Assembly: GCA_007125875.1 (NCBI GenBank)
Contig: SLCI01000078.1
Coordinates: forward strand, 1-25,523
DNA length: 25,523 nt
Direction of reading: 5' to 3'
Source of the DNA: Kiritimatiellia bacterium
Lineage (GTDB): Bacteria > Verrucomicrobiota > Kiritimatiellia > SLAD01
In this document: one piece after another, positions 8,352 through 15,793 of the stretch
Layout of the letters: each line of letters begins with the position of its first letter
Position numbering within the stretch: the stretch's first letter is position 1
Program-made: the position numbers and the translations under genes
Notes under the pieces: model-generated
Database searches by the model: none
Seen by the model: only the letters and a program-made list of their open reading frames with translations
What the model was told of the DNA's origin: nothing

Positions 8352-9128
8352 TTAAAGATCGAATTCCGCAATCAGCGGCACGTGATCTGACGGACGCGAC
8401 TCGCGGCGCGGCTGTAGATCAATCCATGAGGTCGTACATTTGCGGGCCAGCGCTGGGCTGGCCAGTATGTAGTCGATCCGCCAGCCTTTACGCTCTTCCA
8501 GATTGCGAGGATTTCTGTAGTCGTAAAAGGTATAGTGACCGCCCTCCGGATGATGCAGACGGAAGGTGTCGATAAATCCCCAATCGCGACAGTGTGCGAA
8601 GGCATCGCGGGCCGCCTGATGATAGCAAACATGTTTCGTGCGTTCTGCTGGATTGTGTACATCGATCGGATCATGTGCGACGTTCATGTCGCCGACCCAA
8701 AGTAGCTTCTTTCGAGTCGTAAAGTGATGATCGAAATAGGTCCGCAGTCGCTTTAGCCATTCATTTTTATACGCATACATCGGGTGCTCAATGTCGCGAC
8801 CTTGCGGTACATACGTGTTGACGATTGACAGCCCTTTAAAATCTGCCCGCAACAGGCGCGTGTCGTCGCTGGATCCGCCATCATCGAAGCCGAAGGAGAA
8901 CGTCTTGGCAGGGTGGCGGCTGAGCAGCGCTACACCGTTATAGGACTTTTGTCCCCGAAAAATCACATGGTATTGTGCGTCGGTGAAGACCTCGAGTGGA
9001 AACAAGTCATCGATCACCTTCGTTTCTTGTAGCGCTAAAAAGTCAGGTTCCCATTTCCGTAGCCACTCCATCACGATGTCTTGGCGGGTACGGATCGAAT
9101 TTACGTTAAATGTAGCAACACGAATCAT
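8352..9128 (-). CDS. xthA: Exodeoxyribonuclease III (AP endonuclease)
   Basis: Mg-dependent 3'-5' exonuclease and apurinic/apyrimidinic endonuclease of base-excision repair, in the EEP (exonuclease-endonuclease-phosphatase) fold. 258 residues, close to the E. coli enzyme. Motifs in order: FNVNSIR at 7-13, LQETKV with metal-ligand Glu35, NTYVPQG with the active-site Tyr, the GDMNVAHDPIDV Asp/Asn catalytic segment, DYIL, and SDHVPL with catalytic His249 near the C-terminus. All catalytic residues are present. The reading frame starts at ATG 9128 (MIRVATFN), as usual. No Shine-Dalgarno is visible; instead the start codon sits in a set of alternating palindromes (9124-9149). It is transcribed divergently from the phosphatase gene at 9259. 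Confidence 0.95.
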   Translation of the reverse strand: MIRVATFNVNSIRTRQDIVMEWLRKWEPDFLALQETKVIDDLFPLEVFTDAQYHVIFRGQKSYNGVALLSRHPAKTFSFGFDDGGSSDDTRLLRADFKGLSIVNTYVPQGRDIEHPMYAYKNEWLKRLRTYFDHHFTTRKKLLWVGDMNVAHDPIDVHNPAERTKHVCYHQAARDAFAHCRDWGFIDTFRLHHPEGGHYTFYDYRNPRNLEERKGWRIDYILASPALARKCTTSWIDLQPRRESRPSDHVPLIAEFDL

Positions 9129-9149
9129 GGTGCCATGATTCTATCATGG
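9124..9149 (-). promoter_or_regulatory. Alternating palindromes spanning the exonuclease III start codon
   Basis: Three 7-base arms alternate in orientation: ATCATGG (9124-9130), CCATGAT (9133-9139), ATCATGG (9143-9149). In the exonuclease mRNA the middle arm could pair with the upstream arm, leaving AUG free, or with the downstream arm, which contains the AUG, hiding it. As DNA it could instead be an operator. No Shine-Dalgarno stands between arms and start. The sequence pattern is direct observation; the function is inference. Confidence 0.4.
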
Positions 9150-9214
9150 TCGTCGTGTTTAACGAAGAAGATCAATGGGGAATACTTTTGATGGTTGCCT
9201 CGACTCACCGAAGA

Positions 9215-9246
9215 CCACACTATGCAGCCGAAGTGTGGACGTTTTT
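9215..9246 (+). terminator. Terminator-like or attenuator hairpin in the leader of the phosphatase gene
   Basis: CCACACT (9215-9221), 10-base loop, AGTGTGG (9232-9238), then AC, G and five T (9242-9246). The ribosome binding site AAGAGGT (9247-9253) follows at once, before ATG 9259. No plus-strand gene needs terminating here, because the previous plus-strand gene ends at 8154 and a minus-strand gene intervenes. It may therefore be an attenuator, or simply a leader hairpin. The 7-bp stem is modest. Confidence 0.35.
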
Positions 9247-9258
9247 AAGAGGTAATAA

Positions 9259-9894
9259 ATGAGAACCATTTGGTTGGCCCGGCACGGGTATCGAGAAGAC
9301 ATTGCAAATGCCTCATGGCACGAGACCGCTGAGCGACCCTACGATACGCCGCTATCGAAGGAAGGGCGGATTATGGCGCTCGATACCGGGGCCTTTCTTG
9401 CCGATCGAAGCATTGAAGCCATCTATACGTCACCGTTCTTACGCGCCATTGAGACGGCAGGATTGATTGCTTCGCGTGCGGATGCCCCGATCTACATTGA
9501 GCAGGGACTTTGCGAGTTACTGCACGAAGAGTGGTTCCCCGGACAGCCGGTCTATGTCAGCCCGTTCGAAATGCAAAAGCATTATCCACAGATTGCGACG
9601 GACTATTGCTCCCGTGTTACCCCGTCCTATCCCGAGGATGAGGCTGCGGGAGACGTGGATCGCCGCTGTTTGGCCACGATCGAGGCGATCTTGAACGAAT
9701 CATGGCATACGACACTATGGGTCGGGCACGCAGCCTCTGTTGGCGGACTGGCGCGTTCGTTGATGGGGCATTGTGAGGGCGTCTGCTTTGAAATGTGCGG
9801 GTTGACTCAGCTGGTCAATCAGGGAGACGAGTGGCGCGTGGCCTCCAGCGGTACCGACCATCTATCCATCACGGAAGCCGAGCTTAGGGCATGA
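9259..9894 (+). CDS. Histidine phosphatase superfamily protein (phosphoglycerate-mutase-like)
   Basis: 211 residues with the branch-1 histidine phosphatase layout: LARHGYRED, whose His9 should carry the phosphate, with Arg8; TSPFLRAIETA with phosphate-binding Arg62; an acidic region around CELLHEEWF (85 onward); and VGHAASVGG with the second His157. The RHGxRxD variant and the EWF segment recall the UBASH3/tau55-like subgroup more than true phosphoglycerate mutases or CobC, so the substrate is unknown. The start is supported by GAGG (9249-9252), 6 bases upstream. Its stop overlaps the GH20 start as ATGA, indicating one transcript and coupled translation, so it might act on a phosphorylated sugar; that link is inference. 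Confidence 0.88.
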   Translation: MRTIWLARHGYREDIANASWHETAERPYDTPLSKEGRIMALDTGAFLADRSIEAIYTSPFLRAIETAGLIASRADAPIYIEQGLCELLHEEWFPGQPVYVSPFEMQKHYPQIATDYCSRVTPSYPEDEAAGDVDRRCLATIEAILNESWHTTLWVGHAASVGGLARSLMGHCEGVCFEMCGLTQLVNQGDEWRVASSGTDHLSITEAELRA

Positions 9895-11714
9895 ACTGGT
9901 TAATCCCGCCCAGAAAATGGCAAATCTTGGGTGGCGTCTACGAGCTGCCGTCTGCGATTAGGGTAGCTGCGACCGAACCGAAGCATTCAGTTGCTGTTGA
10001 TCAGGTGATGACTGCCTTGACTGATCTGGGCATTAAGCAAGCTGCGGATTCAGCTAATTCTCAACACGGCATTCGTCTGTTACGCGATGGCCCGCAGCAA
10101 GAAGAGGCGTATGAGTTGCGGATTCAAGCGGACGGAATAGAGATCGCTGCCGCCACGGAGGCGGGCCTTTTCTATGGTGTACAAACCTTGCGTGAGCTAC
10201 TGCGGCTCTATGGCCGGCAGCTACCCTGTCTAGCCATAACCGATTATCCCGACTTTGAGCGTCGCTGCTGTTACCTGGACTGTAGCCGGGGCAAAGTCCC
10301 AACGGTGAATACGCTGAAGCAATTCATTGAGCGACTGGCGAGCTGGAAGTTGAACGAGCTACAGCTCTATGTCGAAAACGTGTTCACCTTCCAATCTCAT
10401 CCAGCGATCGGTGTCGGGTATGACCCGTTTACGCCGGATGACATGGTTGAGTTGCAAGCGTATGCCCGTCGTCATCACATTCGTTTGGTCCCTTCGCTGG
10501 CGAGTATGGGGCACATGGAAAAGATTCTGACGCTGCCAGCCTATCAGCATCTTGGCGAATTACCGGGATATCGCGGCTGGTTGGGTGGGACCACGTTAAG
10601 TCCACAGGAGCCCGGATCGATTGAGTTGGTGGCCGATTTATACGGCGATTTTTTGCCTCACTTTGATGCCCTCGACTTCAATGTCTGCGGCGATGAGCCT
10701 TGGGAATTAGGGCAGGGGAAGTCCAAAGCGGCGGCGGATTCCAAAGGCGTTGGCCGCGTTTATCTGGAGTTCATTCTGAAGCTGTATGACTTATGTCAGC
10801 AGTATGGCAAACGCATGAACTTGTGGGGCGACATTGTGCTTCGACATCCGGAAATTCTGAGCGAGCTGCCGTCTGATCTCGTCATGCTGAATTGGGATTA
10901 TGATCCGAACGGCCCGCGCATGCAGCGTACGCATGAGTTTCGCGAGGCAGGACTAACGTTTCTTTGCTGTCCGGGCACCCACGGTTGGAAAAGCCATGGC
11001 ACGCGCCTATCGGAGGCGATGCAAAACACGCATCAGTTTGCCGCCATCGCACGCCAGGAAGGGGCGAGCGGCCTTTTGATTACGGATTGGGGCGATGCCG
11101 GTCACCGCAACACGCTGGCCGTTAGTATGCATACGATGGCGTACGCGGCCGCCTGCGCATGGAACGGTAGTGACGCGCCGACACCTGAGAGCTCGCGCTT
11201 TACCGAGCGTTACCTTCAGCATGTATTTGGCGTGCGCAGTGGCAGACAGCCTGATGCGATGCGCATCATCGGTGACGAGCGGTTAGGGGAATGGGCCTAT
11301 TTCGCCGCGTACGAGCATCTAAGTGCTCCGCAAGGTTTTGGAATGGGGATCTGTCAGGCACAACCGGTCATTGATGATGTGTCTTTACCGGAAGATGAAC
11401 TATTGCAGATGCTGCACGAACAACAAGCACTGCGATTCGATTTTGATGGTTCCAAGCTGTCGCCATTCGATCGGCATTCGGTTGTGGAGTACGACATCGC
11501 GCGGCAAATGAACGCGCTGGCATTAGAGCGGGTTCAAATGGCGCGGACGGCCCGTGTGGGTAGGTCCGTAGATGCGCGAGTGCTGCAGGCCCACCAAGAC
11601 GCTTGGCGTGCACTCAAGCTAGTATTTCGCGAGAACTGGCTGGCCCGTAATCGTCCGTCTCGCTTAGACGATAATCTGATTGGCTTTGATCAAGCGATCG
11701 CTGAGACACTTTAA
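9891..11714 (+). CDS. GH20-family beta-N-acetylhexosaminidase-like protein, cytosolic
   Basis: 607 residues. Residues from about 15 to 115 resemble the GH20b domain that precedes the catalytic barrel (EEAYELRIQADGIEIAAATEAGLFYGVQTLREL). The barrel follows from about 118 (FERRCCYLDCSRGKVPTVNTLK) to about 420, with FNVCGDEPWELG carrying the Asp268-Glu269 pair expected for substrate-assisted catalysis. Other GH20-like landmarks are LVPSLASMGHMEKIL, MNLWGDI and ITDWGDAGH. The rest is helical. There is no signal peptide or membrane span, so it should act in the cytosol on imported or recycled amino-sugar glycans, unlike many secreted GH20 enzymes. It is coupled to the phosphatase gene by an ATGA overlap. 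Exact substrate unknown; a GH20-related subgroup is the safest call. Confidence 0.85.
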   Translation: MNWLIPPRKWQILGGVYELPSAIRVAATEPKHSVAVDQVMTALTDLGIKQAADSANSQHGIRLLRDGPQQEEAYELRIQADGIEIAAATEAGLFYGVQTLRELLRLYGRQLPCLAITDYPDFERRCCYLDCSRGKVPTVNTLKQFIERLASWKLNELQLYVENVFTFQSHPAIGVGYDPFTPDDMVELQAYARRHHIRLVPSLASMGHMEKILTLPAYQHLGELPGYRGWLGGTTLSPQEPGSIELVADLYGDFLPHFDALDFNVCGDEPWELGQGKSKAAADSKGVGRVYLEFILKLYDLCQQYGKRMNLWGDIVLRHPEILSELPSDLVMLNWDYDPNGPRMQRTHEFREAGLTFLCCPGTHGWKSHGTRLSEAMQNTHQFAAIARQEGASGLLITDWGDAGHRNTLAVSMHTMAYAAACAWNGSDAPTPESSRFTERYLQHVFGVRSGRQPDAMRIIGDERLGEWAYFAAYEHLSAPQGFGMGICQAQPVIDDVSLPEDELLQMLHEQQALRFDFDGSKLSPFDRHSVVEYDIARQMNALALERVQMARTARVGRSVDARVLQAHQDAWRALKLVFRENWLARNRPSRLDDNLIGFDQAIAETL

Positions 11715-11761
11715 TATCAGTTGCATTCGCCGTTATTGTGAGGATATAAGACTCCCTTTAC

Positions 11762-11871
11762 GCCCCCAGCGAGCTTGCCTCGCTGGAGTGGAAGTTATGG
11801 ATTGGGGCCACATCGCGAATTACGTCGCCGAATAATTGGAGCGAGTGCAGCGGAAGCGACCTATTCGCTCC
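11762..11871. repeat. Family A copy 2 (left arm and inner hairpin only)
   Basis: The first 27 bases are identical to the start of the element at 971. The hairpin CCAGCGAG (11766-11773), loop CTTGC, CTCGCTGG (11779-11786) is followed by the inner stem GGAGCGAGT (11838-11846) with ATTCGCTCC (11863-11871). The right arm of copy 1 is missing; a family B repeat follows instead. It sits downstream of the GH20 gene, whose stop is at 11714, and facing the end of pabBC. Bases 11715-11761 hold nothing recognised. Confidence 0.75.
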
Positions 11872-11884
11872 GCCCGACTTCTTT

Positions 11885-11962
11885 TTACTGCAGTAGCATT
11901 CTGGAAGGACGCGCTCCGTCGCGTCCGCTGAGAATATCCTGAAACATATCGGCAGCTGATCT
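11885..11962. repeat. Hairpin repeat, family B copy 2
   Basis: Aligns without gaps to 8221-8298. The hairpin is GGACGC (11907-11912) with GCGTCC (11921-11926) around an 8-base loop. It ends a few bases before the pabBC stop codon. In this copy it is joined to a family A half rather than nested in family C, showing that the repeat modules are combined in different ways. Confidence 0.7.
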
Positions 11963-11968
11963 GAGATC

Positions 11969-13723
11969 TTACCCAATCTCAAAGCGGAACCCGCCGCGCA
12001 CCGAGTTGAATAGCACGCGGTCCGATGCCTTATGGAGATCATTCTTGTACAAAATCCGCTCCTTGATCCGACCGCGCCGCAGCAGTACCTGACGCGCCGT
12101 GCCATTCAATAACCCGCATTCGACCGGCGGCGTGTACCATTGCCCTGCAAGTTTCAGCGCCAGATTTGCGATGCAGGACTCGGTCAATTCGTTGCGTTCA
12201 TTCCAAAGCAATACATCATCATGATCAGGAAAGCGGGCCCGCGCAGCCTCGTAACACTGGCGCGCAGTGGTTTTGTGGAACAGGAATGGATCGTGATCAT
12301 CAATCGGGCGATCATCGAGGGCGACACGCCAGTGCGATCGCCGTTTCTTGATAGGTGTTGTCTGAATAGTGACCTCACCTGCACGATTCAGCAGGAGACG
12401 AACACGATGCCGCTCCGGCGGTAGTTTCGCAGTGGCGCTGATCAATTCATGCCGGATCGCGTCGCGATCGAATGCATACCCGAAATAATTGGCTGTATCA
12501 CTCAGACGGTCTAAGTGAAACTCCAACAGAAAGTATCCGGTGCTCGGCTTCCACAGCAGGGTCTCCAGTAGGTCAAAGGTTCCACTCAGGCGGGACAGAA
12601 TGAGGGCCTTGGTTTGGCATTCCTCATATTCGTGCAACGCCTCTGAATCCCAAACAATTCCGCCACCGGTGCCATATTCCGCCTGCCCCGTGTCGGTGTT
12701 CACGTGCACGGTGCGAATGGCGACATTAAACTGAGCGAAGCGTTTTGCGTCACCATTGTCCGGGTGTCGCGGTAACAGAAAGCCGATGGCGCCCGTATAG
12801 ATTCCTCGCGGTCCCGGTTCGAGTTCACGAATGAGCTCCATTGTCCGGATCTTCGGTGCTCCAGTGATCGAGCAGGACGGGAAGAGAGCGGTCAGAATCT
12901 TGTCAAAGCTACGCGTCGTACGTGCCTCTACAGTCGAAGTCAGTTGCCACAGAGTGGGATACTGCTCCGTTGCCAGCAATGGCGCGACCTGAATCGAGCC
13001 GGGCGGCGCGATCCGACCGAGATCATTGCGCATCATGTCGACGATCATGATGTTTTCCGCGCGATTCTTGACCGATGCCTGAAGGACTGTGCGCTGTGCT
13101 TCATCTTCGGCCAGCGTGCGACCGCGAGGAACGGTTCCCTTCATGGGGCGTGTCACGAGCTGCTCGCCGTCGAGGCGAAAAAACAGTTCGGGCGAAACAG
13201 AGCACAAATGGTGTGGTCCATCCTCCACATAGGCCGCGTACTTCGGCTGTTGGCTCTGCCACAAAGCACAGAAGAATGGCCATGGGTCTCCCGAGAACTG
13301 ACTGAGCAGACGCAGCGTGAAGTTGACTTGATAGGTGTGACCGCGTGCAATCCATTCCTTGATGAATTCTATTGCGTGTTGATAGGCGTCTATGCTGATT
13401 GAGGGGGACCAGTTGCCGGTGCTGTAATCCGATTTCGTCTTTGGTAGGGTGGCATGTCGCTGATAGTCATGATAAATCCCAAAGCGCAGCAGCGGTAGGA
13501 CGCCGTTTGCGTGTGTCTTCAGGGCTGGATCCAAGCCACTGGCGGCTTCATATGTCATATACCCTGCTGCACAGGCTCCCTGTGCAACGGCCGCCTCAAC
13601 AGCGCGCAATGCGGGCAAAACCTCCGCGGGCGACGTGGCCTCGATCACCTGCTGAGGCTCACAGAATTCAAGCCAACCCTCGGTTTGGTCCTTTTGCTGG
13701 TATTGTGCAATCAATCGATGCAT
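11969..13723 (-). CDS. pabBC: Fused aminodeoxychorismate synthase component I and aminodeoxychorismate lyase (PabB-PabC)
   Basis: 584-residue fusion making p-aminobenzoate for folate. Residues 1 to about 350 are a PabB chorismate-binding domain: RPMKGTVPRG with Lys195, the residue that marks PabB over anthranilate synthase, then ENIMIVDMMRNDLGRI, PSCSITGAPKIRTMELI, and GGGIVWDSEALHEYEEC. Residues from about 365 are a fold-type IV PLP lyase like PabC: LLETLLWKP, HLDRL, FLFHKTTAR with the PLP-binding Lys484, and NERNELTESCIANLAL. The PabB N-terminal subdomain is short, as in other such fusions. The glutamine amidotransferase partner PabA is not in the window. The ATG at 13723 has no clear Shine-Dalgarno. 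It is divergent from fmt across a 53-base gap. Confidence 0.93.
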   Translation of the reverse strand: MHRLIAQYQQKDQTEGWLEFCEPQQVIEATSPAEVLPALRAVEAAVAQGACAAGYMTYEAASGLDPALKTHANGVLPLLRFGIYHDYQRHATLPKTKSDYSTGNWSPSISIDAYQHAIEFIKEWIARGHTYQVNFTLRLLSQFSGDPWPFFCALWQSQQPKYAAYVEDGPHHLCSVSPELFFRLDGEQLVTRPMKGTVPRGRTLAEDEAQRTVLQASVKNRAENIMIVDMMRNDLGRIAPPGSIQVAPLLATEQYPTLWQLTSTVEARTTRSFDKILTALFPSCSITGAPKIRTMELIRELEPGPRGIYTGAIGFLLPRHPDNGDAKRFAQFNVAIRTVHVNTDTGQAEYGTGGGIVWDSEALHEYEECQTKALILSRLSGTFDLLETLLWKPSTGYFLLEFHLDRLSDTANYFGYAFDRDAIRHELISATAKLPPERHRVRLLLNRAGEVTIQTTPIKKRRSHWRVALDDRPIDDHDPFLFHKTTARQCYEAARARFPDHDDVLLWNERNELTESCIANLALKLAGQWYTPPVECGLLNGTARQVLLRRGRIKERILYKNDLHKASDRVLFNSVRGGFRFEIG

Positions 13724-13738
13724 AAGTAGGGGATACTA

Positions 13739-13760
13739 TGTGCCTGACTGGTTAGGCACA
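13739..13760 (+). promoter_or_regulatory. Inverted repeat between pabBC and fmt
   Basis: TGTGCCT (13739-13745), 8-base loop, AGGCACA (13754-13760), directly before the fmt ribosome binding site AAGGAG (13763-13768) and ATG 13777. A TACTAT -10-like hexamer is at 13734-13739 but no good -35 was found. It could be an operator in the divergent promoter region or a leader hairpin; there is no T-run after it. Confidence 0.3.
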
Positions 13761-13776
13761 ATAAGGAGTTTTCAGC

Positions 13777-14709
13777 ATGCGGATTTTATTTATGGGATCA
13801 GGCGATGTCGCTTGTCCGGCACTCGAACGGTTGGTTCGGCAACCGGATTGGGAAGTCGTTGCGGTCATTACCCAGCCCGATCGACCGAAAGGGCGGAACC
13901 GCCGGTTGTGCGCCTGTCCCGCCAAAGAGTTGGCGGAGCGACACGATGTACCCGTACTGACACCTGAAAAGGTCGGGAAACCCGAATCGATTGCGGCCAT
14001 TGAGGCCCTGAACCCCGACATCATCGTTGTCGCCGCGTATGGCCAGTATATATCCCCTAAGATTCTGAAGATCCCGCCGCTGGGCGCGATTAACATTCAT
14101 CCTTCGCTCCTGCCGAAGTATCGCGGTGCTAGTCCGATTCAGTGGGCCCTGGCGAACGGCGATCAGGAAACGGGCGTCACGATCTTGTATGTTAGCGAGG
14201 AGATGGATGCGGGAGACATCATTTTGCAACGTAACGTCCTGATTGACCCGGAGGACACCGCGCTGACGCTGACGCCACGATTGGCGGAGATTGGCGCAGA
14301 CCTGTTGGTCGATGCTTTGCGATTGATTGAAGCGGGCAACGCGCTGCGGCAGCCGCAGGATGAAGTGGCGGTCACCACGGTCTATAAACTGGAGAAGGAG
14401 GATGGGCGAATCGATTGGCAGCTTCCTGCCACTGTGATTCATAACCGGATCCGCGGTTTTACACCGTGGCCGGGAGGGTTTACGGAGACGAGTAAAGGCC
14501 TGTTGAAGGTTTGGAAGACACAGCCCGTCGACGGTGAGCCCTCAGTGGCGCCCGGTACGGTTGTGGCATGTGACGCGGAAGGCCCTGTGATTGCGACTGG
14601 CTCAGGTATGCTACGCCTGTTGGAGGTACAGCCAGAGGGCAAGAAGGCGATGTCCGGTAAAGCGTACTTGTGCGGTCATCCTTGGCAGCCAGGGGATAAG
14701 CTGGCCTAA
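13777..14709 (+). CDS. fmt: Methionyl-tRNA formyltransferase
   Basis: Transfers a formyl group from 10-formyl-THF to Met-tRNA(fMet) for translation initiation in the cytosol. 310 residues. The N-terminal formyltransferase domain opens with ILFMGSGDVACPALERL and has NIHPSLLPKYRGASPIQ, with Asn106 and His108, and MDAGDI with Asp144. These catalytic residues fall at the same numbers as in the E. coli enzyme. The C-terminal tRNA-binding OB-fold domain starts near 205 (RIRGFTPWPGGFT). The start is fixed by AAGGAG, 8 bases upstream. It heads a plus-strand run with recR, yjbQ and priA. Peptide deformylase, a common neighbour, is not here. Confidence 0.96.
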   Translation: MRILFMGSGDVACPALERLVRQPDWEVVAVITQPDRPKGRNRRLCACPAKELAERHDVPVLTPEKVGKPESIAAIEALNPDIIVVAAYGQYISPKILKIPPLGAINIHPSLLPKYRGASPIQWALANGDQETGVTILYVSEEMDAGDIILQRNVLIDPEDTALTLTPRLAEIGADLLVDALRLIEAGNALRQPQDEVAVTTVYKLEKEDGRIDWQLPATVIHNRIRGFTPWPGGFTETSKGLLKVWKTQPVDGEPSVAPGTVVACDAEGPVIATGSGMLRLLEVQPEGKKAMSGKAYLCGHPWQPGDKLA

Positions 14710-14754
14710 CGAAATGAAATAGGCGATGCCGCACTCGTCTGATAGTCTGATCTC

Positions 14755-15363
14755 ATGAAGTCATTGGAACCCATGCAACAAGTTATCGCGCGCTTGGCCC
14801 GTCTACCGGGTGTGGGGCGTCGTTCGGCCGAACGGATGGCCTTCCGGATTGCGACGGATCGCAAGGGCCTAGCGCGCGACTTGGCTCACGCGTTGACGGA
14901 ACTTGACGAGACGGTGGTGTGCTGTTCCATGTGTGGCAACTTGACCTTAAAAACTCAGAATCCTTGCCCGCTATGCACGGATCCAAAACGCGACCAATCA
15001 CAATTATGCGTGGTAGAAGATCCGCAAAGCATTCAGCAATTGGAGGCCGCCGGATCGTATCGAGGATTATACTTTTGCATGATGGGCAAGCTCTCGCCCA
15101 TGCAAGGACAAGACATTCCTCCCGCGCAGGTGACGGCGTTGTTGAGTCGAATCCGGGAAGGTGCGGTGCGTGAAGTGATTTTGGCGTTCGACTCGGATGT
15201 CGAAAGCGATGCGACCACCAGTTTTCTGCACCAGCAATTAGAGGAACTCGGCGTACAGGTTACGCGGCTAGCCTTTGGCATACCGGCCGGCAGCGGCATC
15301 GCCTATGCCGATCCCGTTACGTTGGCCCGCGCCATGCATGGCCGCCAATCCTATGAGACCTAA
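14755..15363 (+). CDS. recR: Recombination mediator protein RecR
   Basis: Works with RecF and RecO to load RecA onto SSB-coated single-stranded DNA at gaps. 202 residues, the usual size. Residues 10-30 form the helix-hairpin-helix (RLPGVGRRSAERMAF). A four-cysteine zinc finger uses Cys57, Cys60, Cys71 and Cys74. A Toprim domain follows (LCVVEDPQSIQQLE, then VILAFDSDVESDATTSFL), and the C-terminal GIPAGSGIAYADPVTLARAM completes the family pattern. Start at ATG 14755; no good Shine-Dalgarno is visible in the 45-base gap after fmt, and ATG at codon 7 is a less likely alternative. All family motifs are intact. Confidence 0.96.
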   Translation: MKSLEPMQQVIARLARLPGVGRRSAERMAFRIATDRKGLARDLAHALTELDETVVCCSMCGNLTLKTQNPCPLCTDPKRDQSQLCVVEDPQSIQQLEAAGSYRGLYFCMMGKLSPMQGQDIPPAQVTALLSRIREGAVREVILAFDSDVESDATTSFLHQQLEELGVQVTRLAFGIPAGSGIAYADPVTLARAMHGRQSYET

Positions 15364-15376
15364 CTGAGGAGAGCAT

Positions 15377-15793
15377 ATGAAGTCTTACCGCAAAGAATTA
15401 TGGTTCAATATTCCCAAGCGTCGTGGTTTGGTTAACATCAGTTCCGAGGTCCAGTCGGCCGTTGATGCCAGTGGTGTCAGCGAGGGGTTGGTCTTGGTGA
15501 ATGCTATGCACATCACCGCGAGCGTGTTTATCAACGACGACGAAAGTGGTTTGCACTCGGATTACGAGAAATGGCTGGAGAAGCTGGCCCCGGAAAAGCC
15601 CCACTCGCAGTATGCCCACAACGGATTCGAAGATAACGCTGATGCCCATCTGAAACGCACCATCATGGGGCGGGAAGTGGTGGTCGCGATCACGGATGGA
15701 AAGCTCGATTTTGGTCCCTGGGAGCAAATCTTCTATTACGAGCTGGATGGTAAGCGCAAAAAACGGGCGCTGATTAAGGTGATTGGTGAGTGA
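15377..15793 (+). CDS. yjbQ: YjbQ/UPF0047 family protein (secondary thiamine-phosphate synthase type)
   Basis: 138-residue single-domain protein of the YjbQ family. Family marks: MHITASVFINDDESGLHSDYEKWLEKL, HNGFEDNADAHLKRTIMG, and the C-terminal DGKLDFGPWEQIFYYELDGKR. The conserved His and Asp residues likely form the family's binding pocket. E. coli YjbQ has weak thiamine-phosphate synthase activity, which is the source of the name, but the true role is unsettled. A strong GAGGAGA (15366-15372) supports ATG 15377. Its stop overlaps the priA GTG start, so the two are coupled. A full ThiE domain is already encoded at 4953-6449, so a backup thiamine role is not needed here. Confidence 0.92.
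   Translation: MKSYRKELWFNIPKRRGLVNISSEVQSAVDASGVSEGLVLVNAMHITASVFINDDESGLHSDYEKWLEKLAPEKPHSQYAHNGFEDNADAHLKRTIMGREVVVAITDGKLDFGPWEQIFYYELDGKRKKRALIKVIGE

Noticed and set aside
8167..8355. A 62-codon plus-strand frame across the repeat-filled gap
   Set aside because: It is made almost wholly of family C and B repeat sequence and has no credible start site.
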